Positions 25,750-33,192 of a stretch of 51,205 nt of DNA are shown here, one piece after another (the stretch's first letter is position 1; each line of letters opens with the position of its first letter). The stretch lies in assembly GCA_037447125.1 (NCBI GenBank), contig JBBIHG010000014.1:1-51205 (forward strand), written 5' to 3'. The DNA is from UBA2029 sp037447125. Lineage in GTDB: Bacteria > Chloroflexota > Anaerolineae > Aggregatilineales > Aggregatilineaceae. The notes under the pieces were generated by a model. The model was not told where the DNA came from. It did not search any database and saw only the letters and a program-made list of their open reading frames with translations. Both the position numbers and the translations under genes were made by a program.

Positions 25750-26865
25750 TTAATCCAGGCGAACCTGCCCGGCGCCGCTCTGGGCCAGGGCATACATCAT
25801 CCCTTCCAGGCGGCGAGCCATGCCTTTCAACTCCATGAGGGCCAGCGTGCTGCTGACCTCCGTGATCGTCAGGCCGGAGCGCCGCACCAGTTCGTCAATG
25901 TGCAATGGCTCGTCGCTGAGCAGATCGGCCAGCGTCGCCTCGAGGGGCGTGTCCGGCGCGACGGCCCGCACCTGCGCGCGCGTCTCGACGGTCGTGCGCG
26001 TCAGGTTCAGTTCGTCGAGGATGTCGTTGCCGTCCACGACCAGCTTGGCCCCATTCTGAATCAAGCGGTTGGTGCCGGCGGTCGTGCGCGCGGTGACATT
26101 GCCCGGCACGGCGAACACGTCGCGGCCCTGCTCGACCGCGCAGTCCGCCGTGATCAGCGCGCCGCTGTCCGCCGGAGCCTCCACCACGACCACGCCCAAC
26201 GATAGCCCACTGATCAGGCGATTGCGCACGGGGAAGTTCTTCGCTTCGGGCTGCGTGCCAAGCGCGAACTCGGTGACCAGCGCGCCGGAGTCGGCGATGG
26301 CGGCAGCCAGGTGGCGGTGTTCGGGCGGGTACACCTGGTCAATGCCGCAGCCCAGTACGGCGATGGTGCGTCCTCCGGCCTCCAGCGCGGCCTTGTGCGC
26401 CTCCGCGTCAATGCCCAGGGCCAGCCCGCTGACGATGGTGATCCCGGCGCTCACCAGCGAAGTGACCAGGTGATGAGTCATGTCGCGCCCGTAGGTGCTG
26501 GCGCGGCGCGTGCCAACGAAGGCGACCGCCCAGCGGTCGTCGTCGAGCAGGGTGCCCTTGACGTAGAGCACGGGCGGGGAGTCGGGCAGCTCGCGCAGCA
26601 GCGCCGGGTAGTCGGGGTCATCGAGGGTGAGCACCGTGGCTCCGGCGGCATCCACGTCGTCGAGCAGGCGGTTGAGGTCGAGCGCGCGCCGCGCCTGGGA
26701 AAGACTCTCCACGGTGCGGCGGTCCAGCCCGGCAGCGAGCAGTGCGGGTTCGGGCGCGCCCCAGGCCGCTTCAAGATCGCCGAAGGCGGCCCGCAGTGCA
26801 CGCAGGCGCACCGGGCCAATGCCTTTGACGACGTTGAAGCCCAGCCAGTACTTGCGCGCGTTCAT
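25750..26865 (-). CDS. dprA: DNA processing protein DprA
   Basis: A 371-residue protein that binds incoming single-stranded DNA and loads RecA in natural transformation. An N-terminal helix-hairpin-helix-like part (GIGPVRLRALRAAFGD) precedes the Rossmann-like core with VGTRRASTYGRD, SGLALGIDAEAHKAAL, GCGIDQVYPPEH and NRLISGLS. The C-terminal about 60 residues form a winged helix (EPLHIDELVRRSGLT). It is full length. A near-consensus promoter sits just upstream. Confidence 0.95.
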   Translation of the reverse strand: MNARKYWLGFNVVKGIGPVRLRALRAAFGDLEAAWGAPEPALLAAGLDRRTVESLSQARRALDLNRLLDDVDAAGATVLTLDDPDYPALLRELPDSPPVLYVKGTLLDDDRWAVAFVGTRRASTYGRDMTHHLVTSLVSAGITIVSGLALGIDAEAHKAALEAGGRTIAVLGCGIDQVYPPEHRHLAAAIADSGALVTEFALGTQPEAKNFPVRNRLISGLSLGVVVVEAPADSGALITADCAVEQGRDVFAVPGNVTARTTAGTNRLIQNGAKLVVDGNDILDELNLTRTTVETRAQVRAVAPDTPLEATLADLLSDEPLHIDELVRRSGLTITEVSSTLALMELKGMARRLEGMMYALAQSGAGQVRLD

Positions 26866-26891
26866 CGCTCTCCCTTCCCGTTGAAGGTCTC

Positions 26892-26920
26892 AGCATAGCA
26901 GGGGCGTTGGGCGCTGTCAA
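26892..26920 (-). promoter_or_regulatory. Predicted promoter of dprA
   Basis: On the minus strand, TTGACA (26920-26915), a 17-bp spacer and TATGCT (26897-26892). The leader is short (about 20 bases). Confidence 0.65.
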
Positions 26921-26981
26921 GCGCGAGAGAAGAAAGGCAGAGGGTGCCCTGAATTCGGGGAAGAACGGCGGAGACTGGGCC

Positions 26982-27521
26982 TCACTCGCCGAGAAGACCT
27001 GCCATCAGGTGAACAGTGACCGTCCCTTTGTCCAGGTCAATATCCCGCACGCACTCGTTTATGACCGGCAGCAGGACTTCGCCGCGCGGGCCGCGCACCA
27101 CGAAGACATCATTGGCGCCCGTCTCAATCACATCCGTGATGCGCCCCAGGGCCTCGCCCTCCGTGGTGATCACGTCCAGACCGATGACCTGGAACAGGTA
27201 ATACTCGTCGTCCTCCAAGGGGGCGGCGTCTTCCAGGGCGACCATCACGTACTGCTCGCGCAGCAGCTCGGCAGCGTTGCGGTTCCCAACTCCTACAAGC
27301 TGCAGGATGAGATACTGCTGGTGCCGGCGTGCCTGGACGATCGTGTACAGGCGGGCCGCGTTGACATCAGCGGGGTCCGGGCCGAGGTATATGTGTTGCT
27401 CCGGCAGGATGCGCTCAGGATAGGCAGTCATCACCTCAACGCGCAGCTCGCCGCGTATGCCATGCGGACGCAGCACCTGGCCAAGCAGCAGGAACGGAGG
27501 GTTTCCGGTGGGGGAGGTCAT
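26982..27521 (-). CDS. rimM: Ribosome maturation factor RimM
   Basis: A 179-residue 30S assembly factor. The N-terminal RimM domain starts LLLGQVLRPHGIRGELRVEV, and the C-terminal PRC-barrel domain contains YYLFQVIGLDVITTEGEALG and ANDVFVVRGPRGEVLLPV. The ATG at 27521 is chosen because conservation begins there; the open frame extending to 27647 runs into khpA. It is the last gene of the ffh-rpsP-khpA-rimM operon. The usual trmD does not follow. Confidence 0.95.
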   Translation of the reverse strand: MTSPTGNPPFLLLGQVLRPHGIRGELRVEVMTAYPERILPEQHIYLGPDPADVNAARLYTIVQARRHQQYLILQLVGVGNRNAAELLREQYVMVALEDAAPLEDDEYYLFQVIGLDVITTEGEALGRITDVIETGANDVFVVRGPRGEVLLPVINECVRDIDLDKGTVTVHLMAGLLGE

Positions 27522-27552
27522 TGGGTGGGGTAGGGTGGCCTCTGGACGCCAG

Positions 27553-27780
27553 TCACACGATGTCCAGCGTGACTCGCTTGCCGCGCTGAGAAGCCAGCAC
27601 GCGCACGAGCACACGCATGGCGTTGGCAACCCGCCCGTTCTTGCCAATGACGCGCCCCATGTCGTCCTGGGCGACCTGCAACTCGAGGATCGTGGTGCCG
27701 CTGTGCACGGTCTCGGTTACCCGCACCTGAGACGGGTCCTCAACCAGCGATTTAGCGATGTACTCGACCAGTTCCTTCAT
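27553..27780 (-). CDS. khpA: KH-domain RNA-binding protein KhpA
   Basis: A 75-residue protein consisting of one KH domain with the loop GRVIGKNGRVANAMRVL. It begins MKELVEYIAKSLVEDP, typical of KhpA (YlqC). It binds RNA and in other bacteria partners KhpB. The classical position between rpsP and rimM supports the call. Confidence 0.95.
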   Translation of the reverse strand: MKELVEYIAKSLVEDPSQVRVTETVHSGTTILELQVAQDDMGRVIGKNGRVANAMRVLVRVLASQRGKRVTLDIV

Positions 27781-27930
27781 GACGGCATTTCCTTGTTTGG
27801 GGGAGCCAGCGAAAGACCCGCAAGGCTCCATAGCCGGTGAACGGGCAGATGCGGACAGCCGGAGATGGCGCCCGCTGTCCGCATCAGGCATGATCGTGGC
27901 GGTCAGGCCGCGAGGGCGCTGCAACAGGCC

Positions 27931-28323
27931 CTAGCCGGCGCTGGTCTCCTCGGTCGCCTTCTCAGCCTTGAGCGGTGCCGGGCGGCGAGTCTTGGGGCTG
28001 ATCGGCTCGCTGGCCGCCGCCGCCGCCTCGGCCTCAGCGACCAGCGCATCAAGAGCTTCGCCTTTGGTCAGACGCTGGTAGCGAGCCAGCGTACCCAGCT
28101 TGTCCATGATGCGGCGAACGGCATCGCTAGGCTGAGCGCCCACGCTCAGCCAGTGCAGCGCGCGCTCTTCCTTGAGCGTCATCGTCGCTGGCTCGGTGCG
28201 CGGGTTATAGAAGCCGATGATCTCGATATAGCGACCGTCGCGCGGGCTGCGCGAGTCGGTGACGACGACACGATAACTGGGTTGTTTCTTGCGCCCCACA
28301 CGGCGCAGACGAATGCGAACCAT
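27931..28323 (-). CDS. rpsP: 30S ribosomal protein S16
   Basis: A 130-residue S16 starting MVRIRLRRVGRKKQPSYRVV, with DSRSPRDGRYIEIIGFYNP. The C-terminus has an Ala/Glu/Lys-rich extension of about 40 residues beyond the usual core of about 80-90. It lies between ffh and khpA. Confidence 0.96.
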   Translation of the reverse strand: MVRIRLRRVGRKKQPSYRVVVTDSRSPRDGRYIEIIGFYNPRTEPATMTLKEERALHWLSVGAQPSDAVRRIMDKLGTLARYQRLTKGEALDALVAEAEAAAAASEPISPKTRRPAPLKAEKATEETSAG

Positions 28324-28450
28324 CCTTGATCCCTATCCCTCGCTGATGGCGAATGTTAGCGTGCATGAACTGGCGCTGCCGCGTGCTGCGAGAGGGCTGG
28401 CAGGGAAGGACTGCCGGTACAGCCGCGGCAGGCGACGGGGACCGGCCCCG

Positions 28451-29779
28451 TCACTTGAACAGACCGGGAATGCGCGGGATGTTGCCGCGCCCGATCATCT
28501 GCATCATACGCTGCATCTCGCGGAACTGGCGGAGCAGCGCGTTGATGTCCTGGACTGATGTGCCGCTGCCAGCGGCGATGCGCTGTTTGCGGCGGGCATT
28601 GAGCAGCTTCGGATTGCGTCGCTCGGCGGGCGTCATCGAGTAGATGATCGCTTCGACCTTCTTAAGCTGTCTCTGCGCGTCTTCGTTATCAATGTTGATC
28701 TGCTGGCGCAAGCGCCCCATGCCCGGCAGCATATCGAGGATTTGCCCGATGCTGCCCATGCGCTTGACCTGCTGAAGCTGCTTGAGAAAATCCTCCAGCG
28801 TAAACTGGTTCTTGAGCAGCTTGCGCTGCAACCGTTCGGCTTCGCGCTCGTCGAATAGCTCCTCGGCGCGCTCGATGAGCGTGAGCATATCGCCCATGCC
28901 GAGAATGCGCGACGCCAGCCGGTCCGGGTGAAACGGCTCCAGGCCGTCCAGCTTTTCGCCGGTGCCCATGAACTTGATCGGCACGCCCGTGACCGCACGC
29001 ATGGAGATGGCCGCGCCGCCGCGCGCGTCGCCGTCCACTTTGGTCAGGATCAGCCCGGTCAGCCCGACGCGCTGGTTAAAGCCCTCGGCGATGCGTACCG
29101 CTTCCTGACCGGTCATCGCGTCGGCGACGAGCAGAATCTCGGCGGGCTGCGTGCGCTCGCGGATGGCGACCAGCTCGTCCATCATCTCGTCGTCAATCTG
29201 CAAGCGTCCAGCGGTGTCGAGCAAGACAACCGTCGCGTCGGCGTTGCGGGCAGCCTGTACCCCGCGCGCGCAAATATCTGGCGGCGCAGCGGATGTCCCC
29301 TCTTCGTGGTAGGGGATGTTCGTCTGCCTGGCCAGCGTCACAAGCTGGTCTACGGCGGCAGGGCGGTACGTGTCGCCGGCCACCAGGAACGGGCGGCGAC
29401 CGTCGCGGCGCAGCATGAGGGCCAGCTTGGCCGCGGTCGTCGTCTTGCCGGAGCCTTGCAGGCCGACGAGCATGATCACCCGCGGCGTCGGGCCGCTCAA
29501 GTTCAGGCGACCCGGCTGGCCGAGCGTGGCGATCAGCTCCTCGTTGACGATCTTGATCACCTGCTGCGACGGTTTGAGGCTCTTCTGGACTTCAGCGCCG
29601 ACGGCTCGCTCTTTGATACGGTTGATGAAGTCCTTGGCGACCTTAAGGTTGACATCGGCTTCGAGCAGGGCCATACGCACCTCGCGCATGGCGGTATTGA
29701 CGTCGTCCTCGGTCAGCCTGCCTTTGCGTCCAAGCTGCTCAAAGACGTCCTGCAGGCGGTCGCTGAGACTTTCGAACAT
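28451..29779 (-). CDS. ffh: Signal recognition particle protein Ffh
   Basis: A 442-residue SRP54 GTPase that targets nascent membrane proteins to the membrane. The N domain is followed by the G domain with GLQGSGKTTTAAKLA, DTAGRLQIDDEMM and TKVDGDARGGAA, and by a methionine-rich M domain ending near GNIPRIPGLFK that binds SRP RNA and signal sequences. It is full length and leads the rpsP-khpA-rimM operon under a good promoter. Confidence 0.97.
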   Translation of the reverse strand: MFESLSDRLQDVFEQLGRKGRLTEDDVNTAMREVRMALLEADVNLKVAKDFINRIKERAVGAEVQKSLKPSQQVIKIVNEELIATLGQPGRLNLSGPTPRVIMLVGLQGSGKTTTAAKLALMLRRDGRRPFLVAGDTYRPAAVDQLVTLARQTNIPYHEEGTSAAPPDICARGVQAARNADATVVLLDTAGRLQIDDEMMDELVAIRERTQPAEILLVADAMTGQEAVRIAEGFNQRVGLTGLILTKVDGDARGGAAISMRAVTGVPIKFMGTGEKLDGLEPFHPDRLASRILGMGDMLTLIERAEELFDEREAERLQRKLLKNQFTLEDFLKQLQQVKRMGSIGQILDMLPGMGRLRQQINIDNEDAQRQLKKVEAIIYSMTPAERRNPKLLNARRKQRIAAGSGTSVQDINALLRQFREMQRMMQMIGRGNIPRIPGLFK

Positions 29780-29818
29780 GCTGGCTGCTTCGCTCTCCCG
29801 TCAGGATGCCGACGAGGA

Positions 29819-29847
29819 ATTGTAAAGGATAGGCAGGCCCCCGTCAA
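29819..29847 (-). promoter_or_regulatory. Predicted promoter of the ffh operon
   Basis: On the minus strand, TTGACG (29847-29842), a 17-bp spacer and TACAAT (29824-29819), 39 bp before the ffh ATG. Confidence 0.65.
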
Positions 29848-29866
29848 GCGCGAGTCCGGAGGGCAA

Positions 29867-29930
29867 AACCCGTCAGGCAGTCTGCCAGGCCCTGGTTTAC
29901 CTCACCCCCGCTCGGCGCTAACGCGGCTAG
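29867..29930. repeat. Second, degenerate copy of the 17.0-kb repeat end
   Basis: GGTTTACCTCACCCCCGCTC and the next four bases (29894-29917) are identical in inverse orientation to 17079-17102. The preceding GTCAGGCAGTCTGCC matches GTCAGGTAGTTTGTC beyond the first copy. The central palindrome is missing here. Confidence 0.55.
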
Positions 29931-29962
29931 CTCGGCATGGCAGACGCGCAAATGCAACTCCC

Positions 29963-29991
29963 TGGTCATTTTTGCCGTACTTGATTAAGAT
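29963..29991 (+). promoter_or_regulatory. Possible promoter of the E1/E2/JAB operon
   Basis: TGGTCA (29963-29968), a 17-bp spacer and TAAGAT (29986-29991). The -35 is weak, and the region between ffh and the operon offers no better candidate. Confidence 0.3.
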
Positions 29992-30072
29992 AGGGGCGCT
30001 ACTTCCTTTAGAGAGGGGGGGGTGCACGCTCCTGGTGGCATTGTCCGTTCGGACTGGGCGAAGGTGAGCCAG

Positions 30073-30849
30073 ATGTTTCGACAGAGCAACCGTGGAACGC
30101 TGGTCTGGCTGGTCATTGTGGGCGCCGCCCTGGGCCTGACCCTGCTGGCCGGCAATGTCCCCACCAGCCTGGGCGCAGCGCTGCTGGCCGCCTATCTATT
30201 GCTGCTGGTCGGAGTGACGCGCGGGGCGGACTTCAGTGCCGCGCTCGGCGAAACCCTGCGGCGTGGCCGTGCGCGGCACGAGCCTTCGGAAGTGGCGCGC
30301 GAAGCCGCGGCGCGGGCGCGCAGCCTGCCCAACCACGACAGCCTGTACCGCCTGCTGGACATCGGTCTGATCGTGGACGAGCAGCGCCCGGACGGCATGG
30401 CGCTGCGGCGCGGGCGGTTCGTCTCGCTCGACGATGACGGGCTGCGCCCGTTCGCCATCATTGGCGTGCCCGATGCGCTTGGCAGCGGGCTGGCCCTGGT
30501 GCGCTTCGAGCTGCGCGATGGTGCCGGCCGCTTGTGCTACGTGCATGAAGCAGAGCGCTGGCTGCAGCCCGGTGAGAATATCCTGGTTCCCGATTACCGT
30601 TTACCAGTGCGCAAGCGCGCGGCAGACCTGGAGTCCGGCGGGTGGGCCGCCCAGGTGAGCATTGATGGCGGCGCGCTGGGCATCTACCACTTTAACCTGT
30701 CGGAGTCGCTGGCAGAGATGCGACGGCAGATGGGGCCGGATGGTGAGCTGCTGCGCGATCGCGTGTGGCGCACCCAGGACGACGACTCCCTCCCGCTCAG
30801 CCTGGAGGAACTGCTGAGGGCGCAGAGCCGGCAGCAGCGGGCACAGTGA
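30073..30849 (+). CDS. Membrane-anchored protein with cytoplasmic beta-rich domain (operon gene 1)
   Basis: About 258 residues and not a family I can name. Two adjacent N-terminal membrane helices (about 10-45) place the rest in the cytoplasm. Residues about 85-220 form a beta-rich domain: DIGLIVDEQ, ALVRFELRDGAGRLCYVHEA and WAAQVSIDGGALGIYHFNL, reminiscent of an Ig-like fold. The next gene has the same domain. The C-terminus carries LSLEELL (242-248). The ATG at 30073 is preferred because AAGGTGAG lies just before it. The gene opens the E2/JAB/E1 operon, so membrane scaffold, substrate or regulator are possible roles. Confidence 0.75.
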   Translation: MFRQSNRGTLVWLVIVGAALGLTLLAGNVPTSLGAALLAAYLLLLVGVTRGADFSAALGETLRRGRARHEPSEVAREAAARARSLPNHDSLYRLLDIGLIVDEQRPDGMALRRGRFVSLDDDGLRPFAIIGVPDALGSGLALVRFELRDGAGRLCYVHEAERWLQPGENILVPDYRLPVRKRAADLESGGWAAQVSIDGGALGIYHFNLSESLAEMRRQMGPDGELLRDRVWRTQDDDSLPLSLEELLRAQSRQQRAQ

Positions 30850-30865
30850 GAGGTCACCGCCGGCC

Positions 30866-31549
30866 ATGCACATGCTGGAGCCAGTTGTCTTCATCGTCTT
30901 TCTGGCGGTATTCGCCATCCTCTTGCTGACGGTTCTGCCAGCCGCAGGAGGGCAGAACCGCGCCGCCAAGCCGAAACGGGCTCCTCAGCAGGTCCCGCGG
31001 CAGCGAGAGGTTGGGCAGCGCTCGCCGTCGGCCCGCCAGGCAACGCAGCGCGCCGGCTATGCGGGCGGGCCAGCCTATGTCAACGTGATGGACATAGGGC
31101 TGCTGGCCTACCGTGGCCTTGATGAGCCGCGGCTGGTGCGCACGGGCAAAGTGCTGACCGACACGGACTACCTGCGACCGTTCGCTGAGCTGTGGCTGCC
31201 CCACGAGGCCCGGGGCACGATTCGCTTCGAGCTGACAGACGCCGATGGCCGCCTGCGCTACGCCGACGAGGCGCGCTACGATCTGGGGGCGGGGCGCAAC
31301 ACACTCCTGCCGGGCACCTGGCTGCCGTTGCGCGACAAGAAGAGTCAACCGGGCGAGTGGACGCTTCGGCTCAGCGCGGGAGACTTGCTGCTGGCGGCGC
31401 ACCGTTTCGGCTGGCAGCCGGTGAGCGGGAGCGAGATTCAGCGCTACATGGCCAGCGACGGCGAGATATCGCCGGAGTTGCAGCGCGCATTAGACGCTCA
31501 GCCATTGGAAGCGATGAGCCTGTCGGACCTGCTCAGCCAGGAGAGGTGA
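30866..31549 (+). CDS. Membrane-anchored paralogue of the preceding gene (operon gene 2)
   Basis: A 227-residue protein with one N-terminal membrane helix (about 5-27) followed by a Lys/Arg-rich stretch, which predicts the remainder in the cytoplasm. Its domain aligns with the preceding protein: DIGLLAYRG with DIGLIVDEQ, LRPFAELWLP with LRPFAIIGVP, IRFELTDADGRLRY with VRFELRDGAGRLCY, and a shared GEW/GGW turn. It ends in MSLSDLLSQER, matching the LSLEELL tail of gene 1. It starts 16 bp after gene 1 and lies 74 bp before the E2-like gene. No function is known to me. Confidence 0.75.
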   Translation: MHMLEPVVFIVFLAVFAILLLTVLPAAGGQNRAAKPKRAPQQVPRQREVGQRSPSARQATQRAGYAGGPAYVNVMDIGLLAYRGLDEPRLVRTGKVLTDTDYLRPFAELWLPHEARGTIRFELTDADGRLRYADEARYDLGAGRNTLLPGTWLPLRDKKSQPGEWTLRLSAGDLLLAAHRFGWQPVSGSEIQRYMASDGEISPELQRALDAQPLEAMSLSDLLSQER

Positions 31550-31623
31550 GCAGCAGACCGGTGCCATCCGCGGAGTGGAGCGACCCGGCGGGGCGAACGA
31601 ATGACTGTGAGGACGGGGGTGTG

Positions 31624-32103
31624 ATGAGCACTGTACCCTGGTGGGGGACCCACAAGCAGGTATCCACCCGGCTGCGGCTGGAGGTGGAGATGATGCGCGC
31701 GACGTTCGCTGATACGTTCCGGCTGGTCGTGCCACAGCGCGGCGACCTGTACTGGATCGGCGATATTGAGATCAACCTGCGGGGCATTCCAGAGCGGCTG
31801 CACACGCTGAAGATCGTCTACGTGGAGGGCTACCCGAACCGCCCCGCTGAAGCCTATGTCCTGAAGCCGGTCGTCTACAGCGAGAAGCACCAGTTTGAGG
31901 ACGGGCAGCTTTGCCTGTTCAATCCCAAGGATGGCATCACCTACGGCTGGAATCCATCCACGTCAACGGCGGTGACGGTCGCCGGCTGGGCGATCCAATG
32001 GTTGTATGCCTACTACACCTGGCGAGCTACGGGAACCTGGCCTGGCATTGAAGAGGCGCTACGTCCGACGAAGGGCACTGGCTACCAGAGGAGAAGACGA
32101 TGA
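31624..32103 (+). CDS. E2-like ubiquitin-conjugating fold protein
   Basis: A 159-residue protein with the core features of prokaryotic E2 proteins: a strand pattern ending in YVEGYPNRPAEAYVLKP (compare YP-x-x-P-x-V in E2s), then EDGQLCLFNP with Cys97 in the position of the catalytic Cys of E2 (eukaryotic SxICLD), then YGWNPSTS like the WSP motif, and C-terminal helices WAIQWLYAYYTWRATGTWPG typical of bacterial E2 families. It should accept an activated modifier from the E1-like protein two genes downstream. The ATG at 31624 has GAGGA upstream; GTG at 31621 is an alternative. It overlaps the JAB gene by 4 bases (ATGA). Confidence 0.78.
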   Translation: MSTVPWWGTHKQVSTRLRLEVEMMRATFADTFRLVVPQRGDLYWIGDIEINLRGIPERLHTLKIVYVEGYPNRPAEAYVLKPVVYSEKHQFEDGQLCLFNPKDGITYGWNPSTSTAVTVAGWAIQWLYAYYTWRATGTWPGIEEALRPTKGTGYQRRRR

Positions 32104-33167
32104 CGACTGAACCACTGCCCGAAGGGGCGCGCGACCTGCCGCGCGTGGTCATCGCCGAGCGGGTGATAGACAAGATCGTGCGCGGTGCGTTGCTCTATCC
32201 GGAGCCAGAAACCGGCGAGGCGATGGCCGGTCTGGTCGTCCCGCAGGCGGGCAGGCTGGAGCCGGACATCTACGTGCTGGACACGATCAGCCCTGGTCAG
32301 CACGCTGTGCGCGAGTGGGGCAGGTTCGAGCAAGGCGACGACTGGCAGGGCGACGTCTTTCACTGGCTGTATGTCAACTGGGAAGCGTTTCGCGAGATGC
32401 GCCGCCCTTCGTATGGCAGCGCTCTCGCCGCTAAGTGGGACGTGCCGCTGCGCCACGTCGGGGACTGGCACAAGCAGCCCGACAGTATGATCGCCCCTTC
32501 GGACGGCGATGCCGAGACCGCCCGCAGCATGATCGCCGACTCTGAGACGCCCGTCGAACAGATCGTGGCGCCCATCGTCACCATGTACCCGCTCCAGCCG
32601 AAGCCGGACGAGAGCGCAGAAGCGGGCGATCTGGCGGCGGAGACGATGCCCCCCGCGGCCCCACACAGCATAGTGCGTCGCTGCCCCGACGAGGGCTGGC
32701 TCGTGCGCATTGACTTCTGGTACATGAGCAAGCGCGCGCCGCGTTTTGTGGCGGTTGTCCCGGCCCTGTTGCCGGATAACCGCTTGCCGGGACTGCCGCC
32801 CCTGGCCTGGCACCTGGCCCGTCCACGCCGCTTCGAGCAGGAATTCGGCCTGCTGCGCGAGGCCGGGTACCTGGCCGACGTGGTGCGCTGGGATGCCGAC
32901 GGCAAACCGCCCTACGAAGTGTGCTTCACTGTGTACCGCGAAGGGGCCAGCCGGGTGATTATCCTGGTCACCGGCGCAGACTATCCGGCAGCCATGCCCG
33001 CTGTGCGCGTGGCTCCACTGGTCGCGGCGACCGAGGGTGACGATCTGTTCGAGCGCCTGTATGCCGGGTCGCGGCCCTTGCTGCTGACCGAGCTGCCCGA
33101 CTGGACCTGGGATTCGAAACGAACGCTCATCGAGCTCGTATGGCATGTAGAGAAAGCGGTGCCGTGA
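32100..33167 (+). CDS. JAB/MPN (JAMM-like) protein with altered metal motif and possible E2-like C-terminal domain
   Basis: A 355-residue protein. The N-terminal half looks like a bacterial JAB/MPN isopeptidase: Glu40 in GEAMAGLVV, then GDWHKQPDSMIAPSDGD, where His124, Ser134 and Asp137 fit the JAMM motif HxH...SxxD but the second His is Gln126. It may be an inactive or altered protease. The C-terminal part (about 243-355) resembles a UBC/RWD fold: helix RRFEQEFGLLREA, strands YEVCFTVYR and RVIILV, DYPAAMPAVRVAPL like YP-x-x-P in E2, and a final TLIELVWHVEKAV helix, with no Cys at the E2 active position. It is coupled by ATGA to the E2-like gene, with GAGGAG upstream. Confidence 0.7.
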   Translation: MTTEPLPEGARDLPRVVIAERVIDKIVRGALLYPEPETGEAMAGLVVPQAGRLEPDIYVLDTISPGQHAVREWGRFEQGDDWQGDVFHWLYVNWEAFREMRRPSYGSALAAKWDVPLRHVGDWHKQPDSMIAPSDGDAETARSMIADSETPVEQIVAPIVTMYPLQPKPDESAEAGDLAAETMPPAAPHSIVRRCPDEGWLVRIDFWYMSKRAPRFVAVVPALLPDNRLPGLPPLAWHLARPRRFEQEFGLLREAGYLADVVRWDADGKPPYEVCFTVYREGASRVIILVTGADYPAAMPAVRVAPLVAATEGDDLFERLYAGSRPLLLTELPDWTWDSKRTLIELVWHVEKAVP

Positions 33168-33192
33168 TAGCTGGTAGGCGAGGTGACGGGCG

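Noticed and set aside
28928..30067. Plus-strand open frame of 379 codons opposite ffh
   Set aside because: It lies mostly antisense to ffh, which is certain, and continues through the repeat; composition is that of a shadow.
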